A DNA stretch of 60,422 nucleotides from Bacillus sp. SJS (GCF_000732485.2 NZ_JAQV02000001.1:1-60422), one strand, 5' to 3'. Counted from the first letter of the stretch, positions 1-12,144 are shown. Numbers and translations are program-made. Notes: a model not told the origin generated them from the sequence alone.

Positions 1-10
1 TCCGTTATCA

Positions 11-2935
<2,925 letters not shown>

Positions 2936-3010
2936 TTTATTCAAGTAAGGCTGCTTTACTCGTGCAGCAATCGTTATCTAGTTTTGAAAGAGCAATCTTT
3001 CAACCACATA

Positions 3011-3125
<115 letters not shown>

Positions 3126-3131
3126 TACATG

Positions 3132-3169
3132 AAAAAAAGGCTTGCCCCTTAGGGGGTGGGTCTTTTTTT
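3132..3169 (+). terminator. rRNA operon terminator
   Basis: A 10-bp stem (GGCTTGCCCC with GGGGTGGGTC, some G-U pairs) preceded by A7 and followed by T7. It lies directly after the 5S gene. Confidence 0.9.
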
Positions 3170-3440
3170 GTTTGGGATTTGGGGTTGAGGGATACGCTTG
3201 GGATAGAGGGAGAAAGACGGGGTGGCGGATACGTGATTCGGGATACGCCAAGAGTAGAGGGAAGGAAAAGGAGGCGGAATACTCGATTCAGTTGAACTTA
3301 GTATTTATTAGTAGCTTAATGTTTGGCTGGACTTAGTTTTAACAGAGTGAGACTGGCGGACCGTACTGGATGGTGCTGGACTGGCTGCGGAAAGAGATCC
3401 AACGAATTGAGGCGGCTGCGATCTCTGTCGAACCCTCCCG

Positions 3441-3560
3441 AAAAGTCGATATCCGCTCATTTTAGTCGATAAATCGAAATAATCGCCGATATATCAAATT
3501 AATCGCCGATATATCTAAATTTCGGTCGATATCCGCTCCAGAATAGCCGATATCTTGCCA
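3441..3560. repeat. Phased tandem repeat, six units of 20-21 bp
   Basis: Six units each contain the core CGAT, at 3447, 3467, 3487, 3507, 3527 and 3548, so spacing is 20, 20, 20, 20 and 21. Units 3 and 4 share AATCGCCGATATATC; units 1 and 5 share TCGATATCCGCTC. The cores are palindromic or nearly so (GATATC, GATATATC). The period is close to two helical turns, which would put all cores on one face of the DNA. Function unknown. Confidence 0.85.
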
Positions 3561-3983
3561 CCTCCCCCCTTCCCGCATCAGAAACGAGCGTATTCCTCTC
3601 CATTCTCGCCGCCAATTTCTTCTCTCCGCGTCGTAATGCTCCCCAATTCATCAGTTTTGAACAATAACAGGCGAGTTTTAATAAAAAAATCCACTACCTT
3701 AATCCTCTACTCTCCAAAAGATGCTTCTGCTAAAGCCAATCTCCCGAGAAATCGGTATCCACCTTCAAAATTCCTCATCTGCCATCAAATATATCCAGCC
3801 TCCCACCGCCTGCAGTTAATCTAGTTTAAATGCAATGATAAAGTTTTCGTGTGAATATCCTCCGATCTGCCACCTCCCCAACAAAAACAGCAAGTTTAAC
3901 TTTTATAGACATACACAGTTGGGCGAAAGCCTTCATACATTAAGGGCAGAGGGCAAAGGTGAACCTGTAAAATTCTGAAAGTT

Positions 3984-4013
3984 GTATACAAATCGCCGCC
4001 GCTGGCCAAAATA
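3984..4013 (+). promoter_or_regulatory. Sigma-F-type promoter of csfB
   Basis: GTATA (3984-3988), 15-bp spacer, then GGCCAAAATA (4004-4013). This fits the sigma-F pattern GYWTA-N15-GGNNANANT. csfB is a sigma-F gene in B. subtilis. The predicted start of transcription, near 4020, rules out the ATG at 4019 as the translation start. Confidence 0.75.
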
Positions 4014-4033
4014 GCAGTATGGAGGTGGAGGGA

Positions 4034-4237
4034 ATGATTGGTAAACTGTCTGGAATTTCAAAGGAAGAAACGTGTATTATTTGCGACACGTGCAAACCTG
4101 ATGGAATTCATCTCTATACGAGCTTTATATGTACGGACTGTGAAAGGGAAATGGTGTCGACTGATGCAGCGGAGCCGAAGTATAATTTTTTCGTAAAAAA
4201 ACTAAAGAGCGTAAAGGCACCGCCTATGTATTCTTAA
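4034..4237 (+). CDS. csfB: Anti-sigma factor Gin (CsfB)
   Basis: Small 67-residue protein of the Gin/CsfB family. In B. subtilis it binds and inhibits sigma-G (and sigma-E) so that late compartment-specific genes are not switched on too early. Two CxxC pairs (C14/C17 and C33/C36) would bind zinc, and the C-terminal block VKKLKSVKAPPMYS is typical of the family. The start at 4034 is chosen because GGAGGTGG at 4021-4028 lies just upstream and the earlier ATG overlaps it. The gene stands alone between a sigma-F-type promoter and a terminator. The xpaC and yaaN genes that follow it in B. subtilis are absent here. Confidence 0.93.
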   Translation: MIGKLSGISKEETCIICDTCKPDGIHLYTSFICTDCEREMVSTDAAEPKYNFFVKKLKSVKAPPMYS

Positions 4238-4238
4238 T

Positions 4239-4258
4239 GACCTGAAAGGGTCTTTTTT
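4239..4258 (+). terminator. Terminator of csfB
   Basis: Short stem GACC/GGTC around a small loop, followed by T6. It begins just after the csfB stop codon. Confidence 0.65.
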
Positions 4259-4323
4259 CTTTTTGCTGATTTAGTGGGTTTTGATGGGCAGATGGAATCG
4301 TTGCTGAAGTGAGGAACAAATAT

Positions 4324-4332
4324 TGGTATAAT
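4324..4332 (+). promoter_or_regulatory. Extended -10 sigma-A promoter of the yaaO-tmk genes
   Basis: TGGTATAAT, a TGN-TATAAT extended -10 with a perfect hexamer. No good -35 is seen at 17 bp (TTGCTG at 4301 is 20 bp away). Transcription would start near 4339, which excludes the in-frame GTG at 4309. Confidence 0.7.
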
Positions 4333-4362
4333 GGAAGTATCGCATTAAAAGGATGGGACCTA

Positions 4363-5790
4363 GTGCTTATGTATACTCCATTGTTTTCTTCGCTATTGAA
4401 GCATCAAGAGAAAAACCCGGTATCTTTTCACGTGCCTGGCCATAAAAATGGTTTGCTGCTGCCGGAAGAGGCATCACATTTTTTTAAAAATGTGATGAAG
4501 CTTGATGTAACGGAATTGTCAGGACTGGATGATTTACATGACCCGCATGGAGTGATTGATGAGGCCCAGTCACTCGCTGCATCCTTTTATGGAGCAGAGA
4601 AGACATTTTTTCTTGTAAATGGTTCGACATCCGGTAATCTTGCGATGATTTTGTCATGCTGCAGGGAAGGGGATACCGTTCTAGTTCAGCGGAACAGCCA
4701 CAAATCCATTATGAATGCATTGGAGCTTGCTAAAGCAGATCCGGTCTTTTTCAGTCCTAAAATAGATGAAGCGCTGCATGTTCCTTCTTACGTTGAGGAA
4801 GACCGCATAGCTGAAGCCATTGAAGCTTATCCTCATGCAAAGGCGCTTATTATAACAAATCCTAATTATTACGGGGTAACGGCGGATCTCACGCGTATCA
4901 TCCGCCTTGCCCATTCTTACAGCATTCCTGTTCTGGTTGACGAAGCACATGGTGCCCATTACGGAATAGGTGCTCCTTTTCCCGAATCTGCATTAAAAGC
5001 CGGCGCGGACGCGGTTGTTCAATCCGCTCACAAAACGCTGCCTGCTATGACGATGGGCTCCTTTTTACACGTGAACAGCAGGCTTGTTTCCTTTAGGAGA
5101 GTAGCAAAATTGTTGTCTATGCTGCAAACGAGCAGTCCATCCTATCCAATTATGGCCTCGCTGGATCTTGCCAGGGCTTTTGCCCAGGAAATAAAGGATT
5201 CCGGAAGAGCAGGAGAACTTGCGCTTGAAGCTTCAAAAATAAAAGAGTATTTCAATTCTATTGAGGGAATTAAAGCAATAGGTACAGAGGATCCAAATGC
5301 TATTCAGGATCCTATAAAGCTGGCCATTGTTTCTGAAACCGGGCTTTCTGGCTTTGATCTTCAGGAACGCTTTGAGCGTCATGGAATATACGGAGAACTT
5401 GCAGATGAGCGCAATTTCCTTTTGATTGCTGGACTGGGGAAAAGCAGCTTTCGTCACCCAGGTCTTGAAAAAGAATTTTCGTCCATGACGAATCCTGCGA
5501 AAACAAAACTCCCGATTACATTCCCGTCCCTGCCTGCGTCCAAGCTTTCTCTGACCTATGGCGAGATGGAGCAAACAGCCAAGGAAGAAGTGCATCTGCA
5601 CGAAGCGGATGGCAGGGTGATGGCAGAGGCGGTCATTCCGTATCCGCCGGGGATTCCGCTCCTATTGGCAGGAGAAAGAATAAGCGAACAGCACATAGAA
5701 TGGATTCTTCAGATGAAGGATCGGGGAGCCCGGTTTCAGGGCCGACAGAACAGGAATTTTAATACTGTAGCTGTTTATAAGAAAGGTTGA
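4363..5790 (+). CDS. yaaO: Orn/Lys/Arg decarboxylase family PLP enzyme (YaaO-like)
   Basis: About 475 residues of the fold-type I, PLP-dependent Orn/Lys/Arg decarboxylase family. Visible marks are HVPGHKNG near the N-terminus, DEAHGAH from D193, and SAHKT, in which K224 should form the Schiff base with PLP. Members make polyamine precursors from basic amino acids, but the substrate of the YaaO branch is not settled, so the activity is a family prediction. The GTG at 4363 is preferred because GGATGGG lies just upstream; the ATG at 4369 is the alternative. The stop codon overlaps the upstream candidate start of tmk, so the two genes are probably co-transcribed. Confidence 0.88.
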   Translation: MLMYTPLFSSLLKHQEKNPVSFHVPGHKNGLLLPEEASHFFKNVMKLDVTELSGLDDLHDPHGVIDEAQSLAASFYGAEKTFFLVNGSTSGNLAMILSCCREGDTVLVQRNSHKSIMNALELAKADPVFFSPKIDEALHVPSYVEEDRIAEAIEAYPHAKALIITNPNYYGVTADLTRIIRLAHSYSIPVLVDEAHGAHYGIGAPFPESALKAGADAVVQSAHKTLPAMTMGSFLHVNSRLVSFRRVAKLLSMLQTSSPSYPIMASLDLARAFAQEIKDSGRAGELALEASKIKEYFNSIEGIKAIGTEDPNAIQDPIKLAIVSETGLSGFDLQERFERHGIYGELADERNFLLIAGLGKSSFRHPGLEKEFSSMTNPAKTKLPITFPSLPASKLSLTYGEMEQTAKEEVHLHEADGRVMAEAVIPYPPGIPLLLAGERISEQHIEWILQMKDRGARFQGRQNRNFNTVAVYKKG

Positions 5791-5795
5791 GAAGA

Positions 5796-6425
5796 TTGAC
5801 AGGCTGTTTTATTACATTTGAAGGTCCTGAAGGGGCCGGCAAGACCACTATTTTAAAAGAAATTTATAAGAAGCTGCAGGAAAAAGGAATTGATCCGGTT
5901 GCTACCCGCGAGCCCGGGGGAATTAAAATCGCTGAACAAATCCGCAGAGTTATTTTAGATATAGAGAATACCGAAATGGATCCGCGAACAGAAGCTCTTC
6001 TGTATGCGGCTGCCAGGAGACAGCATCTGGTTGAAAAGGTACTGCCTGCTTTAAAAGAGGAGAAGGTTGTATTATGCGACCGCTTTATAGACAGCTCTCT
6101 TGCTTATCAGGGATATGCAAGAGGACTTGGCATGGAAGAAGTTCTTTCGATTAATCTGTTTGCCATTGAGGATGTTATGCCGGACTTGACGATTTATTTC
6201 AGCATTGACGCTGAGAAAGGGCTGAAAAGAGTCTATTCGGGCGAAAATAGAGAAATCAACCGGCTTGATAACGAGGATCTGAAGTTTCATGATCGCGTTC
6301 AAAAAGGGTATCACATCTTACTTGAGAAATATCCCGAGAGAATAAAATCAGTTAATGCGGACCAGACGCCTGAAGAGGTGGCAGAGGAAGTATGGCTTTT
6401 GATTCAAAATAAATTGTCTCTATAA
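5796..6425 (+). CDS. tmk: Thymidylate kinase
   Basis: Phosphorylates dTMP to dTDP with ATP, a required step of dTTP synthesis in the cytoplasm. The P-loop GPEGAGKT spans residues 10-17, and the DR motif with its following segment ([13 protein letters not shown]) lies near residue 95. Length of 209 residues is normal. The start is taken as TTG at 5796, nine bases after AGAAAGG; TTG at 5787 is possible and would add three residues. It follows the YaaO-like gene without a gap and leads into darA. Confidence 0.96.
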   Translation: MTGCFITFEGPEGAGKTTILKEIYKKLQEKGIDPVATREPGGIKIAEQIRRVILDIENTEMDPRTEALLYAAARRQHLVEKVLPALKEEKVVLCDRFIDSSLAYQGYARGLGMEEVLSINLFAIEDVMPDLTIYFSIDAEKGLKRVYSGENREINRLDNEDLKFHDRVQKGYHILLEKYPERIKSVNADQTPEEVAEEVWLLIQNKLSL

Positions 6426-6773
<348 letters not shown>

Positions 6774-6785
6774 GGAGAAGCGAAA

Positions 6786-7226
6786 ATGAAAATTAATCAG
6801 GATATTCGCATTGCTGCCGATAAACAGAACATCCGTCATCAGGAGGCTCCCTCATCCGCCGGAAGCTTTCGAAATGCCGTTTTAAAAGAAAGTGGCCAGA
6901 TGAAGGTAAGTCAGCTAAATCAAATGATTGCGGAGCTTGAGGCAGCAGGAAGCCGCTTATCCCGTTCAAGAAATTTTCAGGACTTGGCGAAGGTTAAAGG
7001 ACTCGTGAAAAAAATTGTCCAGGAAGCTGTCGATTACGGTATGCAGCTAAAGGAATCAAAAAGCTGGGATTATCAAGGAAACAGCCGCTCTCATAAATTG
7101 ATTGAACAAATTGATGACAAGCTTATCGTGTTAACGGAAGATCTTGTGAAGAAAGAAAAGACTGCCATCGACATCCTTGGAACCGTTGGAGAAATTAAGG
7201 GGATGCTGGTTAATTTATATATTTAG
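6786..7226 (+). CDS. yaaR: DUF327 protein YaaR
   Basis: 146-residue, mostly helical, highly charged protein of the YaaR/DUF327 family. The body from about residue 35 is rich in K, E and L, consistent with helical bundles; no membrane segment or catalytic motif is visible. The function is not known to me. The gene is kept between darA and holB across Bacillaceae, so a role tied to replication or its control is possible but is only an inference. AAGGAG precedes the ATG. Confidence 0.88.
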   Translation: MKINQDIRIAADKQNIRHQEAPSSAGSFRNAVLKESGQMKVSQLNQMIAELEAAGSRLSRSRNFQDLAKVKGLVKKIVQEAVDYGMQLKESKSWDYQGNSRSHKLIEQIDDKLIVLTEDLVKKEKTAIDILGTVGEIKGMLVNLYI

Positions 7227-7238
7227 CGAGTGATATAG

Positions 7239-8231
7239 ATGAACAGAACGTGGACAGAGCTCGAGGCTTATCAGCCGAGGGTATTGAAGCTATTGGAAAA
7301 AAGCATTGGCAAAAACAGGCTGGCGCATGCTTATTTATTTGAGGGAAAAAAAGGAACCGGAAAGAAAGAAACGGCCCTTCTTCTTGCCAAGAGCTTCTTT
7401 TGTACAGAACGTATGGATGCAGAGCCATGCGGTGAATGCAGCAGCTGCCGGAGAATTAATTCAGGAAACCATCCTGATCTTCATGTAATCGAACCGGACG
7501 GTCTTTCCATAAAGAAACATCAGATTCAAAGTCTTCAGGAAGAATTCTCGAAAAAAGGATTGGAATCTTCAAAGAAGTTTTATATGATTTCGCATGCGGA
7601 TAAAATGACTACGAACGCAGCGAACAGCCTTCTGAAATTTTTAGAGGAACCAGGAAAAGATACCATTGCGGTTTTAACGACTGAGCAGGTTCATATGATT
7701 CTGAACACGATTCAATCACGGTGCCAAATTCTTCCCTTTAGCCCGCTTCCTTCATCAATTATTCGTCTTGAGCTTGAAAAACAGGACGTTATAGGATATA
7801 TGGCTGCTGCTGCTTCCCAAATGACGAACAACCTGGACGACGCTATCGAATTAAGTCGAAATGATTGGTTTGCAGAAGCTAGAGCGATAGTGATAAAATT
7901 GTATGAAGCCTTAACGGTAAGAAGAGAACAAGCAATGGTGTTCGTGCAGACTCAGTGGATGCCGTTTTTTTCTGAGAAAGAGCTTCAGGATCAAGGATTG
8001 GATTTGTTATTATTTTTATATAAAGACCTTCTCTCCATTCAATTGGGGATGGAAGATGCCGTAATTTATATAGATATGAAGGAAACCTTGAAGAAGGAAG
8101 CCCTTCAGACAGGTCAGCAACGTATAACAGAGAAGGTATTGAGCATATTGGAGACCAAGCGGAAGCTTCATTCAAATGCAAATCCGCAGCTTTTGATGGA
8201 GCAGCTGGTTTTAACGTTGCAGGAGGGATAA
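7239..8231 (+). CDS. holB: DNA polymerase III subunit delta'
   Basis: Clamp-loader subunit that, with DnaX and delta, opens the sliding clamp and loads it on DNA. Visible are a P-loop-like segment EGKKGTGKKET near residue 27, a zinc module with CGECSSC in the first hundred residues, and NSLLKFLEEPG, a hallmark of the clamp-loader AAA+ fold. Length of 330 residues is normal. The ribosome binding site is weak (GAGTGATATAG). It overlaps no neighbour but lies only 12 bases from yaaR and 2 from ricT. Confidence 0.95.
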   Translation: MNRTWTELEAYQPRVLKLLEKSIGKNRLAHAYLFEGKKGTGKKETALLLAKSFFCTERMDAEPCGECSSCRRINSGNHPDLHVIEPDGLSIKKHQIQSLQEEFSKKGLESSKKFYMISHADKMTTNAANSLLKFLEEPGKDTIAVLTTEQVHMILNTIQSRCQILPFSPLPSSIIRLELEKQDVIGYMAAAASQMTNNLDDAIELSRNDWFAEARAIVIKLYEALTVRREQAMVFVQTQWMPFFSEKELQDQGLDLLLFLYKDLLSIQLGMEDAVIYIDMKETLKKEALQTGQQRITEKVLSILETKRKLHSNANPQLLMEQLVLTLQEG

Positions 8232-8233
8232 CT

Positions 8234-9061
8234 TTGTATGATGTAGTAGGTGTCCGGTTTAAGAAAGCCGGCAAAATATATTATTTCGACCCGAACGGGT
8301 TTGATATAGATGAGAACGATTGTGTCATCGTTGAGACAGTTCGAGGAGTAGAGTTCGGCAAGATCGTGGTTGCCAGTAAAAAAGTGGACGAGCATGATGT
8401 AGTGCTCCCTCTTAAAAAGGTGCTCCGTGTTGCAGATCAAAGAGACAGGATGCTTGTCGAAGAAAATCATGAAGCGGCCCTGAAGGCGTATGAAACCTGC
8501 CAGCAAAAGGTAGGGGAACACGGGCTTGATATGAAGCTTGTGGATGTAGAGTATACATTTGACCGCAATAAGGTCATTTTCTATTTCACTGCTGATGGAC
8601 GGGTCGATTTCAGGGAGCTGGTTAAGGATTTAGCTTCTATTTTTAAAACAAGAATTGAGCTTCGCCAAATTGGGGTTCGCGATGAGGCTAAAATGCTCGG
8701 AGGCATAGGTCCATGCGGAAGAATGCTATGCTGTTCGACATTTCTCGGAGACTTTGAGCCCGTCAGCATTAAGATGGCAAAGGATCAAAACCTTTCTCTT
8801 AATCCGACCAAAATTTCAGGTTTGTGCGGCCGTCTTATGTGCTGCCTGAAATATGAGAATGATGAATATGAATCCGCAAAAGAACTTCTGCCCGATCTTG
8901 GGGAAACGATCAGAACCCCGTCTGGAACAGGCAAGGTTGTCGGATTGAATATTTTAGAGCGGATCCTGCAGGTTCAGCTGAAGGAAAGAGACGGAGTGGT
9001 CGAGTTCAGCTGGGAGGAATTGCAGCAGGAAGGCGCCGTTTCGATGCAATCCACAGAATGA
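8234..9061 (+). CDS. ricT: Regulatory iron-sulfur protein RicT (YaaT, PSP1 domain)
   Basis: 275-residue PSP1-domain protein. In B. subtilis RicT acts with RicA and RicF in a complex that holds Fe-S clusters, promotes mRNA maturation with RNase Y, and supports sporulation, competence and biofilm formation. The cysteine groups CGRMLCC and LCGRLMCC around residues 160-210 match the cluster ligands. The TTG start at 8234 is set by AGGAGGG at 8221-8227 and by the family N-terminus YDVVGVRFK. The binding site overlaps the end of holB. Confidence 0.95.
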   Translation: MYDVVGVRFKKAGKIYYFDPNGFDIDENDCVIVETVRGVEFGKIVVASKKVDEHDVVLPLKKVLRVADQRDRMLVEENHEAALKAYETCQQKVGEHGLDMKLVDVEYTFDRNKVIFYFTADGRVDFRELVKDLASIFKTRIELRQIGVRDEAKMLGGIGPCGRMLCCSTFLGDFEPVSIKMAKDQNLSLNPTKISGLCGRLMCCLKYENDEYESAKELLPDLGETIRTPSGTGKVVGLNILERILQVQLKERDGVVEFSWEELQQEGAVSMQSTE

Positions 9062-9071
9062 GGTGGAAAGA

Positions 9072-9437
9072 TTGGAGAAAAAAGAAATCTTCGAATCTGT
9101 GACCAGTTTGGAAGAACAAATTGGTTCCCTATACAATCAGCTAGGCGATTTAAAACAGCATATAGCAGAATTGATTGAAGAAAATCAGGCCTTATCTTTG
9201 GAAAATCAGAATTTAAGAAGACGGCTTGAGCTTTCTTCTTCAGAGGATGTCAGTCTTCGTTCTGATGAAAAAAAGGGACAGGTTCACCATGATGATGACA
9301 ATGTGGACATAAGTGAAGGGTATGATAACCTTGCGAGGCTTTATCAGGAAGGCTTTCATATCTGCAATGTTCACTACGGAAGTCTGAGAAAAGACGGAGA
9401 TTGCCTTTTCTGTTTGTCATTTCTTAATAAAAAGTAG
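9072..9437 (+). CDS. yabA: Replication initiation control protein YabA
   Basis: 121-residue negative regulator of DNA replication initiation that bridges DnaA and the clamp DnaN. Residues about 5-55 form a leucine-rich coiled coil for tetramer formation. The C-terminus has a zinc site made of HICNVH and CLFC. The start is taken as TTG at 9072, matching the family start (M-D-KKELF in B. subtilis), with AGGTGG at 9061-9066; GTG at 9063 would overlap that site. The last base of the stop codon falls within the terminator stem. Confidence 0.95.
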   Translation: MEKKEIFESVTSLEEQIGSLYNQLGDLKQHIAELIEENQALSLENQNLRRRLELSSSEDVSLRSDEKKGQVHHDDDNVDISEGYDNLARLYQEGFHICNVHYGSLRKDGDCLFCLSFLNKK

Positions 9438-9465
9438 CCTCCCTTTTATTTGGGGGCTTTTTTTA
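9436..9465 (+). terminator. Terminator after yabA
   Basis: Stem AGCCTCC / GGGGGCT followed by T7. It overlaps the yabA stop codon and ends the yaaO/tmk-yabA group. Confidence 0.85.
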
Positions 9466-9495
9466 TCGGTCAATTTCTGAAGAAAGGATAAAGTG

Positions 9496-10242
9496 ATGAA
9501 TTTGGAATTAATAGGCGATGAGAGGCTGGATTACTTATTGGCAGAAAACCTCCGGATTATCCAAAGTCCGAGTGTCTTTGCTTTTTCGCTGGATGCCGTA
9601 CTGCTCGCCAAATTTGCATATATGCCGATCCAGAAGGGAAATGTACTGGATTTATGTACAGGAAACGCGGTCGTTCCGCTGCTTTTAAGCACCCGTTCAA
9701 AAGCACAAATTACAGGAGTGGAAATTCAGGAACGGCTTTATAATATGGGGAAAAGAAGCGTGGAGTACAATGCGCTTTCCCATCAGATTGACATGATCCA
9801 TGGAGATTTAAAGGATATGCCTTCTGTACTGGGGCATCAAAAGTATGATGTGATAACATGCAATCCGCCATATTTCAAGACTCCTCAAAAAAGGGAGCAG
9901 AATGAAAATGAACATTTGGCGATTGCCAGACATGAAATTCACTGTACACTTGAGGATGTTGTGCGCGTAAGCAGCCAGCTCGTCAGACCGGGGGGGAAGG
10001 TTGCCTTCGTTCACCGGCCGGGCCGTCTGCTTGAGATTACCGAGTGGATGAAGCACTATAAGATTGAGCCAAAGCGCATACAATTTGTTTACCCGAAAAA
10101 GGGCAGGGAAGCGAACACTCTTTTAATAGAAGGAACTAAGAACGGACAGCCGGATTTAAAGATCCTGCCGCCTCTGTTTGTATACGATGAAAACAACGAA
10201 TATACAAAGGAAGTCAGGACCATCCTTTATGGAGAAGAATAG
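9496..10242 (+). CDS. yabB: tRNA1(Val) adenine-N6 methyltransferase (TrmN6 family, YabB)
   Basis: 248-residue SAM-dependent methyltransferase. It shows the SAM motif [15 protein letters not shown] and the N6-adenine signature NPPYF. By family it methylates adenosine 37 of a tRNA; the exact tRNA in Bacillaceae is not certain. The ATG at 9496 sits 7 bases after AGAAAGGA; the adjacent GTG at 9493 is less well placed. The end overlaps yazA by 14 bases. Confidence 0.88.
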   Translation: MNLELIGDERLDYLLAENLRIIQSPSVFAFSLDAVLLAKFAYMPIQKGNVLDLCTGNAVVPLLLSTRSKAQITGVEIQERLYNMGKRSVEYNALSHQIDMIHGDLKDMPSVLGHQKYDVITCNPPYFKTPQKREQNENEHLAIARHEIHCTLEDVVRVSSQLVRPGGKVAFVHRPGRLLEITEWMKHYKIEPKRIQFVYPKKGREANTLLIEGTKNGQPDLKILPPLFVYDENNEYTKEVRTILYGEE

Positions 10243-10588
10243 CCATTGCTTTTATGTACTTGAATGCCGCGATGGAAGCTTTTATGGAGGATACACCAAT
10301 CACCTTGAGCAGCGGCTCAAAAAGCATAATGATGGGAAGGGTGCGAAATATACGAGAGCGCGCAGGCCGGTTGTGCTTCTCTATGCTGCTTGCTTTGAAA
10401 CGAAAAATGAAGCGATGAGTGCCGAATACCACTTTAAAAAATTGACAAGAAAACGCAAGGAAAAATACCTGGAAGAGCATCTTCCAATCTGGAAAAGGAT
10501 GAATGAGCATGCAGACACAGCAGAGCTTCAAGGAGAATACGGAAACGGGGATCCTTTATCTGGTTCCGACGCCCATCGGAAATCTTGA
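10229..10588 (+). CDS. yazA: GIY-YIG nuclease superfamily protein (YazA/UPF0213)
   Basis: 119-residue protein with an N-terminal GIY-YIG domain: the [16 protein letters not shown] segment at residues about 8-23 carries the YVL...YGG core, and [10 protein letters not shown] follows near residue 42. It resembles the UvrC nuclease fold, but small single-domain members such as this have no well-established role. The start inside the end of yabB matches the family N-terminus MEKN. The 3' end overlaps rsmI by 86 bases, an unusually long overlap; the last ~25 residues are polar and not conserved as far as I can tell. Confidence 0.85.
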   Translation: MEKNSHCFYVLECRDGSFYGGYTNHLEQRLKKHNDGKGAKYTRARRPVVLLYAACFETKNEAMSAEYHFKKLTRKRKEKYLEEHLPIWKRMNEHADTAELQGEYGNGDPLSGSDAHRKS

Positions 10589-11387
10589 AGATATGACATA
10601 CAGGGCCATTCGCATATTAAAGGAAGCCGATTTGATTGCTGCTGAGGACACGAGGCAATCCAAGAAACTGTGCAACCATTTTGAAATTAATACACCGCTG
10701 ACAAGCTATCATGAGCATAATAAAGAAAGCAGCGGATATAAAATTATCGACTATTTAAAAGAGGGAAAAACCATAGCCCTAGTAAGCGATGCGGGGATGC
10801 CAACCATTTCGGATCCGGGAAGCGAGCTTGTGGAAGCAGCGTTGGAAGAAAATCTTACAGTTGTTCCGCTTCCTGGGGCAAATGCTGCCCTAACTGCACT
10901 TATTGCATCCGGACTGACACCGCAGCCATTTTTCTTTTATGGGTTTTTAAATCGCCAGAAAAAAGAAAAGAAGAAAGAGCTTGAGTTATTGAAATTGCGT
11001 CAGGAAACGATGATCTTTTATGAATCACCACACAGGCTGAAAGATACGCTCACTTTAATGGAAGAAATTCTTGGAAATCGGAAGGTTGTCCTGTCAAGAG
11101 AGCTGACAAAGAAGTTTGAAGAGTTTGTAAGAGGTACCCTTGCTGAAGCGAATGAATGGGCAAAAGCCAACGAGATCCGTGGGGAATTCTGCCTTATTTT
11201 AGAAGGTGCATTCAATGACGATGTACAGCCGGAGGAAGATTTGTGGTGGAATGGATTAGGTATAATTACCCATATTGAACATTATATTGAAAAAGGAATT
11301 TCTTCAAAGGAAGCTATAAAAACAGTAGCTTTAGATAGAGGACTGCCTAAAAGGGAAGTATATAACGAGTATCATAAGGAGGAGTAA
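10503..11387 (+). CDS. rsmI: 16S rRNA 2'-O-ribose C1402 methyltransferase
   Basis: Methylates the ribose of C1402 in the decoding centre of 16S rRNA, using SAM. It belongs to the tetrapyrrole-methylase fold: [16 protein letters not shown] near residue 20, [10 protein letters not shown], and [12 protein letters not shown] are diagnostic. Length of 294 residues is normal. Starts at 10503 and 10509 are both possible; the latter has better spacing from AAAAGGA. Its start lies within yazA, implying translational coupling. Confidence 0.95.
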   Translation: MSMQTQQSFKENTETGILYLVPTPIGNLEDMTYRAIRILKEADLIAAEDTRQSKKLCNHFEINTPLTSYHEHNKESSGYKIIDYLKEGKTIALVSDAGMPTISDPGSELVEAALEENLTVVPLPGANAALTALIASGLTPQPFFFYGFLNRQKKEKKKELELLKLRQETMIFYESPHRLKDTLTLMEEILGNRKVVLSRELTKKFEEFVRGTLAEANEWAKANEIRGEFCLILEGAFNDDVQPEEDLWWNGLGIITHIEHYIEKGISSKEAIKTVALDRGLPKREVYNEYHKEE

Positions 11388-11404
11388 GCTCTTTTTATGA
11401 ATAA

Positions 11405-11434
11405 GAAAAAAGTCCCTGTTATAGGGACTTTTTT
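11405..11434. terminator. Bidirectional terminator between rsmI and abrB
   Basis: AGTCCCT / AGGGACT stem with a six-base loop, flanked by A6 and T6. The symmetric A and T runs let it serve rsmI on the plus strand and abrB on the minus strand. Confidence 0.9.
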
Positions 11435-11437
11435 ATA

Positions 11438-11719
11438 TTACTTAGATTGGAATTGGTTTTGGATTTCTTGGATCAGCTGCTCAGCGCCTTCTTTGCTTAG
11501 CACCAATTTGCCGTTAGCCAATGTCATGTTGTCATCAGAAACTTCACCAGTAACGTGGCAAGTCATGTTTGGCTTGTATTTTTTAAGAATGATTCTTTCA
11601 TCATCCACGTAGATTTCAAGAGCGTCTTTTTCTGCAATTCCTAGTGTACGGCGCAATTCAATCGGAATCACCACGCGGCCTAGTTCATCAACTTTACGTA
11701 CAATACCTGTAGATTTCAT
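11438..11719 (-). CDS. abrB: Transition-state regulator AbrB
   Basis: 93-residue DNA-binding protein that represses stationary-phase genes (antibiotics, biofilm, competence, spoVG, sigH) during growth. The swapped-hairpin DNA-binding domain is residues 1-53, with STGIVRKVDELGRVVIP intact; the C-terminus mediates tetramer formation and keeps the single cysteine of CHVTGEV. The start is the ATG before KSTG, with GGGAGGAG upstream; longer frames are not supported. It is the only minus-strand gene in the window. Its promoter and Spo0A boxes are visible upstream. Confidence 0.97.
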   Translation of the reverse strand: MKSTGIVRKVDELGRVVIPIELRRTLGIAEKDALEIYVDDERIILKKYKPNMTCHVTGEVSDDNMTLANGKLVLSKEGAEQLIQEIQNQFQSK

Positions 11720-11767
11720 TGAATGTTCTCCTCCCGTTTTTGCTATATATGCTATTTTTCTATTAAC

Positions 11768-11784
11768 TTCGTCATTATTCGACA
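11768..11784 (-). promoter_or_regulatory. Tandem Spo0A boxes at the abrB promoter
   Basis: Read on the minus strand: TGTCGAA (11778-11784), three bases, then TGACGAA (11768-11774). Both fit the 0A-box TGNCGAA. The pair sits just downstream of the predicted transcription start, the same arrangement by which Spo0A~P represses abrB in B. subtilis. Confidence 0.9.
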
Positions 11785-11802
11785 AAATTTATTTGCTTCA
11801 TA

Positions 11803-11831
11803 AGCATAACAGTGTTTCCAAATTACGTCAA
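11803..11831 (-). promoter_or_regulatory. Sigma-A promoter of abrB
   Basis: On the minus strand TTGACG (11831-11826), 17-bp spacer, TATGCT (11808-11803). Transcription should start near 11796, just upstream of the Spo0A boxes. Confidence 0.8.
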
Positions 11832-11999
11832 TAATTTTGTTTCCAATAATTATTAAGCATTTTAGAAAAAGACTGCAAAGCTTGTTCTGATAAGGTTTGT
11901 ATTTAAATAAATACCCTAGAAAATAGGAAATTAAACCTAATTCAACCAGTGAAACATTATAGCGGTAATAGCTTTCTAGTTACCTAATTATAAACATCC

Positions 12000-12011
12000 T
12001 TCGACAAAATT
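12000..12011 (-). promoter_or_regulatory. Third Spo0A-type box between abrB and metS
   Basis: The minus strand carries AATTTTGTCGAA, identical over 12 bases to the distal abrB operator at 11778-11789. It lies about 170 bp upstream of the abrB promoter and 97 bp upstream of the metS -35. Whether Spo0A binds it is an inference. Confidence 0.5.
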
Positions 12012-12107
12012 CAACATAATTTTGCTAAATCCAGCATTTGGATGGTTTGCAATATTATATAATTCACTGGATGATGCATTTTTTTGTCCATACTGCGGTA
12101 TATTTTC

Positions 12108-12135
12108 TTGATATTGAAGGCTAAGATGGTATCAT
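12108..12135 (+). promoter_or_regulatory. Sigma-A promoter of metS
   Basis: TTGATA (12108-12113), 16-bp spacer, TATCAT (12130-12135). The leader to the start codon is about 80 bases and contains a UUCG hairpin. No T-box or S-box features were found. Confidence 0.65.
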
Positions 12136-12144
12136 AAAGAGTAG

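Larger units (their letters stand above)
3170..4018. other. Long non-coding region after the rRNA operon
   Basis: About 850 bases without a credible gene. Possible frames lack a ribosome binding site and resemble no family I know. It holds the phased tandem repeat at 3441-3560, and the 12-base string TGCCACCTCCCC occurs twice, at 3556-3567 and 3868-3879. B. subtilis has no such stretch before csfB. Confidence 0.7.

Noticed and set aside
3555-3824. 89-residue frame after the 5S gene
   Set aside because: No binding site, low-complexity start and no family resemblance.
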